The notes: generated from the sequence alone by a model not told the origin. 64,000 nt of DNA from Loxodes magnus (GCA_946699065.1 CAMPDV010000382.1:186001-250000); one strand, 5' to 3'; numbered from the stretch's first letter, positions 21,282-34,340 are shown. Numbers and translations are program-made.

Positions 21282-22258
21282 ATGTCTGAATAAGAAGAGC
21301 AATAACAAACTAGAAGACCTCCTAACAACCCTTTTCGTCAATAAACTTTAAGAGCTTGGTAGCCTATTCCTACAGCCAAATCTACAATCATCACTTTCTC
21401 ATTAATTGGAGTAATTTTCTTCATTATTGGAATTATATTGCTTCTATACAGTGCCGAAATTGTAGAAGTAGTCTAGCGATATGATGTCTAATGTGGTAAG
21501 AATGTAACATGTACAATGGAGCTAGCGGTTGATGATAAGATGGATAAAACAGTTTATTTCTATTATTAGCTTGAAAACTTTTACCAGAATCATAGAAGAT
21601 ATGTAAAGTCAAGAGATTATGAGTAACTAAGCGGAAATTGGAGGTCAACGTCATAATTGGAAACAACCTGCGACCCTATTATTACAAATAAGGATGCTGA
21701 AAAAACAAAAAGTTGGATTGGAAATGAAACTTTAGACCCAGATGAACCAGCATTCCCATGTGGATTAATTGCTAAAAGCTTTTTCAATGGTAATATTTTT
21801 ATGTAGATTCATTTGTGCTTAAAGATAAAAACGGCTTAGAAATTAAAATTTCTGACAAGGATATTGCATGAAAAAGTGATGTTGAGCATAAATTTAAGAA
21901 TCTTGATGAAAACGATAGGCATAAATAATGAACGGATGTTGAAAATGAGCGTTTCATAGTTTGGATGAGAACTGCAGGTTTACCTAATTTTAGAAAGCTT
22001 TGGGGGAAAATAGAACAAAATTTAGAGAAAGGTAAATATACGCTAACTATTTAAAATAACTACGATGTAAGTGATTTCAATGGGAAGAAAAAAGTAGTTC
22101 TTAGTACTGCGAATGCTTTTGGAGGAAAGAACGAATTTTTGGGCATTGCGTATATCGTAGTAGGTTCAATATGTTGGCTTCTTGCGTTAGTTTTTGGAAT
22201 ATAGCATTGCAGAAGACCTAGAGATTTGGGAGATCCTAGATATCTTAAATGGCAGTGA
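21282..22258 (+). CDS. CDC50/LEM3-family P4-ATPase beta subunit
   Basis: 319-residue CDC50 (TMEM30) protein, the partner that folds and exports P4-ATPase lipid flippases. Layout is typical: cytosolic tail with [11 protein letters not shown]1 (about 35-58, [21 protein letters not shown]), large extracellular domain with paired cysteines ([27 protein letters not shown]), the [28 protein letters not shown] block, [28 protein letters not shown] into TM2, and a short tail [18 protein letters not shown] codes Trp in DIAWKSD and KQWTDV. A 17-nt intron splits the AFPCG...SFFND block. Ends at TGA. It should act at ER, Golgi and plasma membrane. Confidence 0.96.
21790..21806 (+). other. intron, 17 nt
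   Basis: GTAATATTTTTATGTAG; removal restores SFFNDSFVLKD in CDC50. Confidence 0.93.
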
Positions 22259-22918
22259 TTCAGTAAAAACATTTATTTTATTGAAAATCTCTAAAAATTG
22301 TACTTATGAAAAGGCTCCAAATTTAATTCTTTTGACTACAAATTCTTTCTTTCCTAGCATTTTATGCTTTTAAGTTAAGACAAAACTATTAAGCACTTTA
22401 CATACTTCCTAACTTAGTGCTTAAGTATATAAAACCTCCAGCGTATCTATATTGTCTCTATTTTCCATCCTTCCACAAAATAATAAAATTAGATAATAAA
22501 TTTTAATACACTTATATATTTAAGCTGCCAAATTTCAATCTTTTGATGATTATTTTTAGTAACTAATAGTTTTAATGGCTTTGAAGACTTATAGTACTTA
22601 TAGTTTATTTAACATCCTTTATAGTTCATAATTATAGTATCTTCCTATTTCTTTTCGTTGTACTTAGGAAGCTATTTTGAAAGATTTAATTCTTTTTTTC
22701 ATAATTTTCATATTGAATGATAGTAAAAAAATTTGGACCATTTAAAAGACTTTAGCAATGACTTTGGTAATAAAATAAGATTTGGTACCAAGTTATAATG
22801 AATAGAAGGTAGATAGTGAGGCATTATGAAGATAAGTATGGACAATATAATGCCTCTCATTGCATATAAATGAAGTTATTAGAAGTTATAAAAACATTCT
22901 TTAAAATGTAAAATATTA
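22259..22918. other. intergenic, between convergent genes
   Basis: 660 bp with a perfect 9-bp spaced inverted repeat 131 bp after the CDC50 stop; no gene seen. Confidence 0.6.
22389..22424. repeat. perfect 9-bp inverted repeat
   Basis: TTAAGCACT and AGTGCTTAA with an 18-base loop, downstream of CDC50. Could be a 3'-end signal shared by the convergent pair, or chance. Confidence 0.4.
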
Positions 22919-24214
22919 TCAAGGATTTGGTTCAGTTTTCATAGATTTCAACGTCAACTCTTCCTAGCTTGGTGAAATAGTTTTGAGAATGAATTGCAAA
23001 CTGCTAACACGCAAAAAAGAAGGCTTTATTCCCTGATAATTATTGACTCTCAGTAAAATTTCTGCAAGTTTCTTCATTTTAATAAGATTGATTTTACCGT
23101 CATTATCTTGAGTCTTGATACTTTCAATCAAGTAAATCTCATTCTAAATTTCATTGAAGCATGGCATTATAACAGGATTTAAAGTATACTCTTATTTTAA
23201 TACTTTAAACTGATTGGAATACAGAATATCTAAGGTTTCGTTGTGCCTTTTATAAATAAAATCCTTAATAACTTGGCTTCATGCTTATTAAAGTCTTTAT
23301 ACACAATAATTTTATAGACCAGCATAAATCATATAGGGAGTTTAATAGTTACCTTATTATATACAATTATAAGCTACATCTAATCACTTTTTTATCATTT
23401 TGACTCTTTTTTTTAGAACATCTAGGCTAACAATACTATATGAAATATATCTCGAAAATCCATCAAAGCGAGATACTATGTTTTTTACATTAGGCTATGG
23501 ATTTTTTGAACTAAGACATTCATCTAGAATGACCTTTTTAAGTAATTCCAATTCTATAAGTGTACACTATCGAGATATTTCCTCTGAACTTCATACAAGC
23601 GGATTTAACTTAATTTTGGTCAGCAAAATGGGGTTTTTTGATTCTTCCTACTACTATTATTAGAGTTTATGGCCACTTTCAAGTAATTTGAGTAGTTATT
23701 CCTTAAGAGTTTTCACAGAAGGGTTATCAATACGAAGCTGGTTTACTCATAATTAAATTTCTTCCTTTAACTTCCCTTCAATATCGTGAGGCCTTAGTCT
23801 TATTCAAGATCTTAGCACTGCAGATACTTTTGCAGTTACTAAATCTTTTTTCTTTTACTAGAATTCCTTCACTTCTGATGGAGCTGCTAGAATAGGATTA
23901 GGCATAGCAGCTCTAATTTTCAAAAGTCTTAAAAGGGTTTATGAGTTGCAATAAAGTGGTGCAGTGAGAATTAAAACGTCTCTTAAATAAACAATGTCTT
24001 CAGTTGCTTTTTCAACTAATTTATATAAAGAGGCAGAAAGAATGTCTCCATTTTCATCAAAGACAAGTTAGTCATCAGTTTCATCAAACAGGTAACGATA
24101 GGTAACATAAGGATATAATTTAAGAGCTAGAGAATCCTTCATCCTTAACTACGCATTACTAACTAAAAGTCTTTTGATCATTTGAATATCATTTAGGCTT
24201 TTAAGTTCTTGCAT
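22919..24214 (-). CDS. RasGEF (CDC25-homology) exchange factor
   Basis: 431-residue guanine-nucleotide exchange factor for Ras-like GTPases. An N-terminal REM segment (about 45-185: ILSASLYKLVEKATED, YLRDVLILTAPLYCNSQTLLRLL, RSWIRLRPHDI) precedes the CDC25 catalytic domain (about 215-405: LIELELLKKV, FDGFSRYISYSIV, the MIKKWLDVAYNCIQQGNYQTPYMIYAGL helix and LRVNNYQGI). Two of the Trp in the conserved RSWIR and KKWLDVA strings are TGA codons. The protein has little outside REM and CDC25, so its membrane recruitment is unexplained. No intron. Ends at TGA after KTEPNP. Convergent with CDC50. Confidence 0.93.
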
Positions 24215-26207
24215 TATTATGGTTAAAGAATAGTGAAAAATACCTTTAAACCAATTTTTAATTCTAATTTAATTATAATAACTAGACTTTACAGCCTTAG
24301 CATAATATAATAGTCATCTTAAGTGAAGACTTTAAATTACAATATTCAATAAAGTGAGCATCGGCTACTATGTAATCATACTATGATACTATATATAAGT
24401 TCATTTCTAGCTTTATCATTATCATGCTTACTAAAGGAATAGAAATAGTTCAGAGAAGTTCATATTTTTCCAAACAGATTTCGATAGGAATAAAAGGAGT
24501 ATTTGAAATTACTGAAATGAACTATAAATAGAGCAATGATAAAAGATATATGAATTAAGAAAATGAGAGCTTGAAGATATCTGAGGGTTAATAGGTGATA
24601 TATATATATATATATCTAGCTAACAAGAATCTCAAAATTAATCAATAGAACTACTCAAAAAACTCTAGATATTTAAAAGCTTTCAGTTTTATACTTAATC
24701 TAATATCTTAAACCAGCAATCTACTAAATAAAGATTCTAAGTAATTCTGAAGTTAATATCTTCATTAAATGTTCATAGTTTCAAACTATTGAAACTAGCA
24801 ATTTAAACTATTTAAAAACTGGGCTTTTGAATAATAAAAATTCATGATTTTATATACTTTTCTATGCTTAAATTCTACTATCAGCTTTTATTTTTATTAT
24901 AAGACTAAACACTATTTTTGCTATTAGGTGAAATTAGGTATAATTATGAGGTATCAAAACTAGTTTTGTTATATTGATAGAACTATTACTTTTAGAATTG
25001 GATAAAATTATGCTAAAGAAAGGTGCTTTATAGAACAAGTAATATCAATAAAGAATAGAAAAAGGAGCTTGTTTCATGAATCAAGCCTTTTAACTTAAAT
25101 CCTACTACTCTTTACTAGTTTTTCTCTTTCTTTCTTTCTATCTAAATGTATAAACTTTCAATAAAAGTAGCTAATATCCAGGAGTTAGAAAATTGGTTTA
25201 ATGGGATCTTATTTCAAGTTGGATAGAACTATAAAGGTTCTAGATATAAAATATATACTTTATTTTAGAAGTTAGTAAGTCCATTTTTATACTAACTATA
25301 TTAACCATTGAGGCTAAATATTCTTAAGTATTTAAGATATTAACGGATTGGAGTATTTGTAGTCGATGATAAACATTAATTAGGACGATTATTTTACTCT
25401 AATAATAGGAGTTATATCAATATAGCGCTGCTATCAAAATCTCAGTAATATACTGGCAATCTATTCCTAAAATAATTTTCTAATATGAAGCTAGAAGCTT
25501 GGAAATACATAAGTATTTCATTATATTAAAGTAAGAATAAACTCTTCTATGCTAATATATATTATTAAGTGCTTCGCTGTATTATAACTGACAAATATCT
25601 TATAAATAAGATTATTTGTAAGGGTTATCTAAGTATTTAGTTAGAAGCAGGGTATTTATATACTTATAATAGATAACGCTGTTATGAATATCAGTATTTT
25701 AAACTACTTACTTGATATAGAGTATATTCGCCTTTAATTAGGTAATACTTAGATTTAAATTGACTTATAGGTATATATTTATGATAGGCTTGTATTTATA
25801 TTTATAATTTAGAAATTCTTAAATATTCTAGTATGATGATAGAATACAGTTATCCTTGCTTTGTTGAAATGCAATCACTTTTTAATACCTATAGCTATAG
25901 GAGTACTTATATCTATTAGTTTTCTAAACACTATTTCAATGTAGGTTTTAACCTTAAAGTATGCTAATTCAACCTTATTTTAACTATGTGAAGCTTAGGT
26001 TTGAGGAATATTTTAAAATAGCCAAAGTTCATTCTTGAAGCTTTATAGCTAAATGCGCAAAAGCAAATGCTATTGGCTTTTTCAGTTCCTCTCAATTAGC
26101 CTTTATATTTCTGACCAATGTAAATCAGATATTCTTGATACTATAAACTAACTCTAAGATCTTTACAGTTTCCTAATTTTAATTAGCTAAAGCAAAAGCT
26201 ATAAATT
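24215..26207. other. intergenic, divergent, no gene seen
   Basis: 2.0 kb between RasGEF and LRR starts. Contains a TA microsatellite at 24598-24615; otherwise AT-rich with no frame I can support. Confidence 0.5.
24598..24615. repeat. TA dinucleotide microsatellite
   Basis: Nine AT/TA units in a row in the spacer upstream of the RasGEF gene. Confidence 0.8.
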
Positions 26208-27266
26208 ATGTTTAATATTAGTAGCTTAAACTTAACTACCTTAGACAAAAAAATAACTAAATACACGACTAGCTTTGAAGAGATTGAATATATAGACGCT
26301 TCTTCTAATAAGCTAAATGGAGATGTAACTGAGCTAAAGAACTGCATTAATCTGTAACGACTAAACCTTTCCAAAAATTAAATTAAAAAGCTCTATAACT
26401 TTGGCTGTATAGCTCATAGCTTACTATATCTAGACCTTTCCTTCAATTACCTTAAAAACCCTAAGGGACTTTAAAAGTGCATATTTCTAGATACTTTACT
26501 GCTTAACAATAACTAAATTAGCTGTATCTAAGGTTTAGAAACTCTAAGAAATTTACTAACTTTAGATCTCTCTAGCAATAAGCTATAGAATGGCAGCTTA
26601 TAGTAACTAGCGTTTAATAGAAGCCTTTAATCACTAAATCTTTAAGGAAATCATGGGCTACATCACTATAAGAGTGTCATTAAGAGCTTACTACCTAATT
26701 TAAAATGTTTGGACTAGTAAACTTTGAATTGCTACTCTAAAACAGTTCAGAACCCTAAAACTGAAAATTTAAAGCAATCTGATAGCTATCCATTTATGTA
26801 GCTAATAGACTTGCAAATATACTAGACAGAATCATAATTTAACTAGGATACTCCTATTTACTGTAATTCATTAACTTAATTTGGCAATATCACAGAACCA
26901 CTTTATCTCAAGTAGTTAGAAGTTTCAGAATAAACCTAGAAATAAGAGGAATAAGATGTTCCATTAAGCCCTAAAACGATTGATCTTTATAAAGAACTAT
27001 TATAAGAACGAAAAGCTATTCTGAAAAAACTTAATAAAAAAGAGCATTCTTATTCAAACCCTTAATCTAGCACTAACTCATAGGTAAAATCAGCGGTAAT
27101 GAAAGCAAAAGAAGCTGTTAGAAATACCATAATGAGAAAAAAGCAATTTGAGGATTAGAAATAACATGCTTTATTAATTGTTTATTAAGCCAATTAAATA
27201 TAGCACTATACTTCTTCAATAATCAGGCTAAAATAATATAGTTACTAGTATATCAAAGCAGCATGA
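26208..27266 (+). CDS. leucine-rich-repeat protein
   Basis: 352-residue protein with five SDS22-type LRRs in residues 25-170: YIDASSNKLNG, LQRLNLSKNQIKKL, LLYLDLSFNYLKN, LDTLLLNNNQISCI, LLTLDLSSNKLQN and LQSLNLQGNHGL, capped by LLPNLKCLDQQTL (LRR-cap-like). The C-terminal half is charged and likely coiled coil, with KELLQERKAILKKLNKKEHS and MRKKQFEDQ. This shape is common among ciliary and centrosomal LRR proteins in ciliates; no specific orthologue is claimed. No intron and no internal TGA. The TGA at 27264 closes the frame, but the last 25 residues look less coding, so the end may be off. Confidence 0.85.
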
Positions 27267-28988
27267 CTAACTTAATATCAGTTAGTATCTTTATATTCTA
27301 ATCTTTCGGTTAACTCTTTACTAGCATTAAGCTTACTCTTTATGTAATAATTATAGTAACTTCTCTGATTTTTAATTTAACTTTTTAGGTATTTTAGCTA
27401 TTCAAATGCCATTTGTTTACTCATATCTCTAATAAAGTAGACAATCAAACAGCATTTTATCTTAATTACTTGATCTTTAATTTTTCCAACTCTTTAATTT
27501 TTTTAAAGCCAAAAGATATCAAACAAGGGTGATTATAAGACTCAAGCCTTAGACAGTTTCTAATAAATGAATTTCTTTTTATATTATTGAAATTCTATAG
27601 ACTAATAGACTAAAGACTTATCTCATTTAAAATCCGATTAGACATTTCATCCAAGTATTATTATTAGTCTGCTAGTTTTATAACCCTCTTCTTTAAATAC
27701 TCTGACTATATATCTAATTCTTTATATAATATAATAGACTATAGTAGCATAATATAAGAAGCTAAGGTAATGCTAATATTTTTATTACTACCTTTTATTT
27801 AAATCCTACTATAAGTCTATTGCTACACTAAGTCTGAGTTATATTAAAAGCTGGTAATCAAATATTTCTTAGAAAAAGCTTAGTTTAATATTATAAATAT
27901 CAAAGTAATGCATATAATGCTTGCTATTTTATTAGAAGCTACAAAAGTTTATAAGATACTATGTGCTAGATGCTCAATCCTTGTATCTTTACTAGCTTAG
28001 AGATTTAATATGAACTTAGCTGAATTTAAATTGCTGAAAGTATCTTAGTAAACCACTTCAGCAATAGATTAAGCTACATAGCATCTAAATCCAAGCAATT
28101 AGCTATAGATAACATTAATAGGGAAACTACTAAAGAACTAAGAGATATGATTCCTTGAAGTACTGTATATGAAGAGTTAAACGTGGTATGAATATGAAGG
28201 CATTTATAGAATATGGTATAAACTTTATTACTCTGTATATAATTATGATAAACTACTGTTTCTTCGTTTTTAGTTAAGCAGAAATATTCATACTGACAAG
28301 CAAATTTAAGTAAAATCAGTCTTTATCTAGTTAAGTGTATTTTAGACATTAGTTAGAAAACCCAAGATTTGCTTATTATTTATTTCACAGGAAGAAAATT
28401 TGAAAAGGAGAGGCAACTATAAACTAGTGAACTTCATTTGTTGCTAGATCCTCCCTGCGTTTCTAATATAAGTTATTTTATCTTTATTAAGCATATAAAA
28501 TAATTACCTTTTGATTAAAATTAAACAAGATTGGAGTTTCAATAATATAGATAAATCATTATTTACCAATAATCAAAAGATTATTCAAATCAAAAACACT
28601 CAAACACTTTAACTAATATAGCCTTTATATTAGAATTTAATAATAAAGATAATGCAATGAATTAAATAAAGGATCTAAGGCAAGATTTATATTTATTATA
28701 TTAATCATTAATATAAATTGGATTTGAAGTAAAAGGAATATTATATAGAGACTACTTTATCTTTGAAGGATTTAAATATTTTAAGAGTTTTAGGTTATAG
28801 ACAAATATAGATTTAAGGTAATAAAGAATTAAGATTTAGAACGAAAATAAATTTTGAAGGAAATGTAATGGAGTTAAGCTTGTATTGCTTGCTCTTCTTT
28901 GTGTTTAATATATTTAAGTAGATTCAAAAAGAATTGACAGGAATAAAATTTTCGAAGATTTAATCTTTGAACAAATGATTAATAATGT
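27267..28988. other. intergenic, no gene seen
   Basis: 1.7 kb between convergent genes, AT-rich, nothing recognised on either strand. Confidence 0.55.
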
Positions 28989-29628
28989 TCACTTACAGCA
29001 TTTAATCTTATCTTTTTGTTCTTCGTTGTTTGCTTTGCTATCTGTTAAACTTACTCCTTTATTAAGTTGTGGTGCGTCCAACTTTGAGTTCTTTATTTCA
29101 CGAGCAATAGCTTAAAAAGTATCTATAACATTAATACCAGTTTTAGCGCTTGTTTCGAAAAACTACATATTATACTCTTAAGCAAGTGCTTTTCCTTTCT
29201 CAACGGAAATGACTCTTTATTCAGTTTTATCGCATTTATTTCCAATAAGAACCTTTGCAACATTCTGCTAAGCATGCTGCTCTATTTGCATCATCCAGTT
29301 TCTTACAGAATTAAAAGAAGTTTCATCAGTTACATCATACGCTAGAATGATTCCCTAAGCTCCCTTATAATAAGTAGTAGTGATTGTTCTAAATCTTTCT
29401 TATCCTGCAGTGTCCCACTGAATAAAAGCTTACGATTTGCAATTTAATTTACTTTCCATCTATTTCAATTGTCTTAATTTTAAAATCGATACCGATTGTA
29501 GCTAGATGAGTTTATGTGAAGCTATCTTCACTAAAGCGAAGTAAAAAGCAAGTTTTGCCAACTCCTGAATCTCCAATAATAAGTAATTTGATCATCAAAT
29601 CATGATATCCTGTAGTGCGTTGTCCCAT
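28989..29628 (-). CDS. Rab GTPase, Rab8/Rab1 group
   Basis: 207-residue small GTPase with all nucleotide motifs: P-loop GDSGVGKT (19-26), switch I with TIGIDF (44-49), WDTAGQERFRT (66-76), NKCD (125-128) and ETSAK (153-157). It ends CCK, a double-cysteine site for geranylgeranylation. [27 protein letters not shown] and [10 protein letters not shown] match the Rab8/Rab10/Rab13 branch that carries vesicles to the plasma membrane and cilium. One 16-nt intron lies directly before WDTAGQ in switch II. No TGA inside; TGA stop after CCK. The orthologue call Rab8 is probable, not proven. Confidence 0.95.
29418..29433 (-). other. intron, 16 nt
   Basis: GTAAGCTTTTATTCAG on the minus strand, phase 0 between KLQI and WDTAGQ of the Rab. 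Confidence 0.94.
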
Positions 29629-30882
29629 TTTATTTATAAGAATTTAAAAGCTTACGAACTTAATAAATTCATTTTCTTACTTTTGTTTAAATTTGATAAA
29701 ACCTTTCAAATTCCTTTCTACTATTAAATACCGTACTGTTTCTTACTTGCACTCTTATTTTCCTTTTTAGTCTTCACTTTAAGATAGTTTAAATTAGCTT
29801 TTCTTAATATATGCTAGAATGGCTTTTAGTAGTTAATGGTACCCTTTTGATACCCTTTTATCATTTTACCTTTTACCTATATGGAATAATTTTCACTTAA
29901 TATCTGCTACTAATTTTTAAAGCTATGCAAAGCGCTAATTTCAATAATTTAAGATTTATAATAGTAATGAATGAACAAGCATTATATCTGCAAATAAGTT
30001 CCATAGAGCATATCCATAAGATACCCAGTCTATCAGAATATACTTAGAAGGGAAGAGTTGAATAGATAGCGAAGCTAGATAGCTAACTCTGATTCTTGTA
30101 ATAAAAGTTAGTTGATTAGTTTAAAAGATAAATGAAAGTGTAATCCTATTTAAACATTAATTACAGCTTTGTTAGATTATTAGACTATAATATCTATTTT
30201 CTAGTTCTCCTTTTATTTAATAGCTAGAAAGTATAGGGAATTGGACGAAGTCTGTAAAGAAGAGCTACTTCGATTTATTAGATTAAAGTACTACATTTAT
30301 AGTTAAAAGGGTATAAAAGAAAATATACTGCTTTGGTTAAAGGATGAAATAAAGAGAGCTAGAGTTCGTAATTTAGTGATTATAAAGACTAGAGAGTTAG
30401 CTTTTGTATAAGTATACGTATTAATATAGTTAAAAGGTTTAAGACTTATATAAGCTTAATTTAAAGACTTGAAGATATTTCAAATTAGTATTACAAAATG
30501 CTTCACTAGTTTGTAAACAATTTATTAGATTTAAATTATCTTCCCTAGATATATATATTTAAAATAAGCAAACAGTTGCATTTAAGTTTGATAGTTGCAA
30601 CTAAGTTAATAATAATTAAGGTAGAATGATAAATAGGAATGATTGTGCTCTAATTTTGCTAGTTATGCTGTTTCTATCCAGTATAAAATTTTTATTTATC
30701 AAACCAATTAAAATAATATTCATTACCAGTTATCTATTAGTTGACTACCACTTGGTAGGTTTGTAGAGGATTGTGAACTAGTAAATATCTCTAAACATTA
30801 TAGGAAGTAAATAAATATAGTTTTGTTATAATTACTATTTAATTAAACGTCTACGAAAACAAAGTGGAAACTCTTTGGACTA
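29629..30882. other. intergenic, no gene seen
   Basis: 1.25 kb between the Rab start and the end of the next minus-strand gene; no supported frame. Confidence 0.55.
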
Positions 30883-32331
30883 TCAATAGTTTTCATCGAA
30901 TTCCTCACGATTCCAATCCATATTTTCTTAGTTCTAACTTCAGAATGAATTTATTTTTCTGCGTACTCATTAACTCTAACGTTCCACTTTAAGAGCATTT
31001 GTATTCTGAAGGACCTTATTTTTATAGCTTTTTTGCTACTTTAAAAAATCTCTGGCTGAAAAACTATAAACAGGTATTTTTTTATCTTTATTTTGCTTTA
31101 TTTCTATGGAACTGGAAACGCTTCCGCTTTAGTCTGATTGAGAGAGATTCGACGTTATTGATAAATTCTTGGAAACTGGATAAAACAGCTTTTTAGTAAA
31201 ATTGTTGATGCCTTTATTATCTTCTAGCTTATTTACTTAATTATTCTCTTAAAGATTGTCTTAACTCTAAATAAGACTACTATTATAACTTCTTATATTT
31301 GGCTTATATCTTTATTTCGCTTCCTCTTCTTCCTCAAGCTTATTAAAAAGCATTGAATTTTTAACATCTTATTTGGTTAATTCTCTCTTTACTATTCAAA
31401 TTTTATTTAGCCTTTCTTCAGCTACCTCAGAGTCAGAAACATCAAAATTTTCTGATCTATCCAATTCAATGCTTGTCTGCATTTATAGTGAAGCTTAATG
31501 TATTACACTATTTTCAGTCTTATTCAATTCCGAACTTATTTAGTTAGTTATGATCTTATAACGATAATTTGGATCCTGCTATTTTTATTTTTTTTACTCC
31601 TATTGAAAAATATAGAAAAGGATCTATTACTTTACACTCTGTTTTTTCATTATCATCTCGTTCTATCTTAGCTTTTGTTTGAAAAGATTCTGCTGCATCT
31701 ACTTCTAGATAGCTTATCTTATTAAGGGAGACTATTATATTTACTCCTTCATTTCATTCATGCTAGTTCTTAATTTCTCTGCTTAGTCATTAGGAATGCT
31801 ATTTCCAAAATTGTCTAATTCACTAACTAATACCTCCACACTTCTCTATGTTTCATATCTATCCTCTAAACTTGAAAAAGATTAATTCATGATCTTCTAA
31901 ATAACCTCAGCGTGCTAATAGACTGACTTTAGATTTTAATTAATTTTGGTTAAAAACTTTTGAGGGATTTCAACTTGATTAAATCCTTAGTGAAATATAT
32001 TAGTTAGGCTACTTATTAATGACTTGCTTTTTCTATCTTGATCGTAGTTAATTTCATTAGCATGTGTATCAGATCTCTTTTAACTCATAGTTTTATATTA
32101 TTCTGCTTGCTACTTCGAAGAGCAACTTCTATTCTTTTCAAACTCTTGCTAAGAACATCACAATCTCTATTACTTCTATATTTGCTTCCTTAAAGTTCTC
32201 TCCTTAAAATCTTCAGTTTTTTATGTTTGAGCAGTGGTTTATTAGTCATTTCAGTGTTGAGAGAAAGAATAGTTAGGTAGATTTACATTTAATTCCCTTA
32301 TAAAGGGAATTTATTTCTTATTTTTATCCAT
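30883..32331 (-). CDS. hypothetical coiled-coil protein, 482 aa
   Basis: Single-exon gene that I do not recognise. The protein starts MDKNKKQIPFIRELN, is rich in Gln, Lys, Glu and Ser, with probable coiled coils around residues 175-245 (EVLVSELDNFGNSIP, EKLRTSMNEMKEQ) and low-complexity acidic and Ser-rich stretches later (LEEEEEAKQRY, SITSNLSQSDQSGS). The basic C-terminus has KSYKNKVLQNTNALKVERQ. Internal TGA read as Trp at NIWIVKRE-like and WVRRKINSFW positions; the last of these lies only 18 codons before the TGA I take as the stop (30883-30885, after EEFDENY). Read past that TGA the frame runs on without signal. Cytoskeletal role possible, unproven. Confidence 0.78.
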
Positions 32332-33714
32332 TACTTAATTTAGGAGGATTTATAGTACTACTTTATTAAACTTTAAATTGTTAGCTTTTTACAGTACATT
32401 TATTAAGCTTTTCATACTCTATACCTTCTTCCTTTATACTCTACTTCTTTCTGCTCTAGTTTAGATATATCTCTATAATATTTAATTACTAAAAAAATCT
32501 CTTTTTCAACCTAAAATTGCTAGAGATTTGATTATAGTAACTCCTGCAAGAATCAAAGTTTTGATTCTTAAATAGCAAGTGTACTTAAATCATTATAAGG
32601 GTCAAGTAATTAAGCGTGATATATAGTTTAATCTTATCTTATGTAGCCAAATTATTTTGATAGCTGTTCATAAATTATATGATTCATAGATAATAGAAAA
32701 TATATAGCTTATATCCATACTTATCATCCCTATATCTATATTAAAGAGAGTAAGAGTTTCATAACACTCTAGATCTAAATTTTAATACTTTTAAGATTAA
32801 AAAATCTAACTATCTTCCTTATTTTAAGTCTAGAGGCAGTTAAGACAGTCAAAGAGATATAGGTAGATTCTTCCTAGTTTATAGTTTAATTTCCTTTAAG
32901 TATATAAAAATGTATGGTGACTTACTAGATAATTAGTACTTATTAATTATTGAATTATAGCTTAAGGTTTATAAACATGATATTATCCCTATATATATTG
33001 AAAATGTCAGCTTATTTAAACTTAAGTTTTTAATCTCCAATTTATCTTGTAAAAGCTAGATTAATACCTAAACAGTACGGTTTTTGTAAGTTTATAAATA
33101 TTACTGGAATTAATTTAATTAAGCTCTATAGGTATTAAATGGCTTATTTGTCTCTATATGTTAATTTAGTTTTAGACCAAAGGGATTCAAGCCAAGAATC
33201 AATATCTATATAAAGTGCTTTATTATTTCCTTAGTTATTATTAGTGATAGATACTATTTCATCTTCATGCTTTAGCCATTCATCTACAATCAATTTGATA
33301 CCTTCTAACTAAATTTCTTTCATACCTAGTCTTAATACTACCTTTATAACACTCAACTAGATCCTTATTTCTTTAATATTGAGGATACTTCATAGAGTCC
33401 ATTTTAGCATCTTTACTGATTAGTTTAGAAAGCTAACTATTGATATGAAATTATTATTGGTAAGAATGTGTAATGGCTGTACTTCATTATTACGTGAAGA
33501 ATACTTATTCAAATCTTTTTCTACATATAGAGCTAAAAATAGCTATAGAAGTTAATTAAACAGAGTAAATAACAAGGCTAAAGAGAAAGAAGGAAGAGCA
33601 AAGGGTTAGAAGTAGAAGGTAGGAGCTAATATAAAGAAGTATTTGAAAGCATAAGAGTTAAGATATAAATTTACTACCTATAAACAAATTTAATTTCTTT
33701 AATATAAATCAAAA
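32332..33714. other. intergenic, divergent, no gene seen
   Basis: 1.4 kb; purine-rich stretch about 33570-33660 just upstream of the next plus-strand gene. Nothing else recognised. Confidence 0.55.
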
Positions 33715-34340
33715 ATGAAGAAACAGACTAAACTTTAATAGTTCTAGAATGAGCTACAACAAATGCTTGTCCGAAAAGCCAGACAATCTTCTGTTCAAAG
33801 AACTTCCTCATCCAATCTTAATTTTTCAAGACCTTTAATTGATAAAAAATTTACCTTAAATCAACAAAAGTTGAATAATTATAACTTGAAGTATGATTTA
33901 TAGCTTAGTTCTAGTAACTTCAAGAACTAGACTAGTAGCGTTTTAGGATAAAGCTAAGTTGATTTCAAAAGATTATAAAGGAAAGAAGGAAACGGTTCTC
34001 TTTATTCTACTCCCAAGAAAGAATTTTTTTAATAATGCATTAGTTCTGCTAGAAGACCCTTTTCGCCTTAAACTTCATAAGGAATATCAGATTGAAAAGA
34101 AATTCACAGCAGTTTGAATAGAGAGTTTTATGAAACTTCTAAGTTAGAGGCTTAAGCCAAATAAAAGGAAATAGATTCCATTTTTTCATCCCCTCAAATT
34201 TTACAACTTGAAATGTTAATTTCAAATATGAGTCAAGATAGAATTCTCCGGTTACCATCTATGTAAGCTTGTAATATAGTTATTGTGATAGACTTGTAAA
34301 ATTAGCTTATACAATTCTTAAAAAAATCCCTTAGAAATGA
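33715..34340 (+). CDS. hypothetical 202-aa protein
   Basis: Unrecognised small protein, starting MKKQTKL, with a Ser/Asn-rich, basic middle (SSSNLNFSRPLID, GNGSLYSTPKKEFF, SSARRPFSPQTS) that looks disordered and phosphorylatable, and a helical C-terminus (YETSKLEAQAKQKEIDSIFSSPQILQLEMLISNM, then DRILRLPSIYCDRLVKLAYTILKKIPQK). The last part appears only after removal of a 17-nt intron, which also brings TGA 34338-34340 into frame; this supports a real gene. One internal TGA reads as Trp (SDWKEI). Convergent with importin alpha, 383 bp apart. No function inferred. Confidence 0.78.
34263..34279 (+). other. intron, 17 nt
   Basis: GTAAGCTTGTAATATAG; removal gives RLPSIYCDRLVKLAYTIL and a TGA stop. 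Confidence 0.85.

Noticed and set aside
29629-30882. Extension of the 482-aa coiled-coil gene past TGA 30883 into the spacer
   Set aside because: The frame stays open for over 400 bp but loses coding character at once, so the TGA at 30883 is taken as the stop.
30999-31196. Plus-strand ORF beginning MYSEGPYFY
   Set aside because: It is antisense to the 482-residue coiled-coil gene, whose minus-strand frame is continuous over 483 codons.
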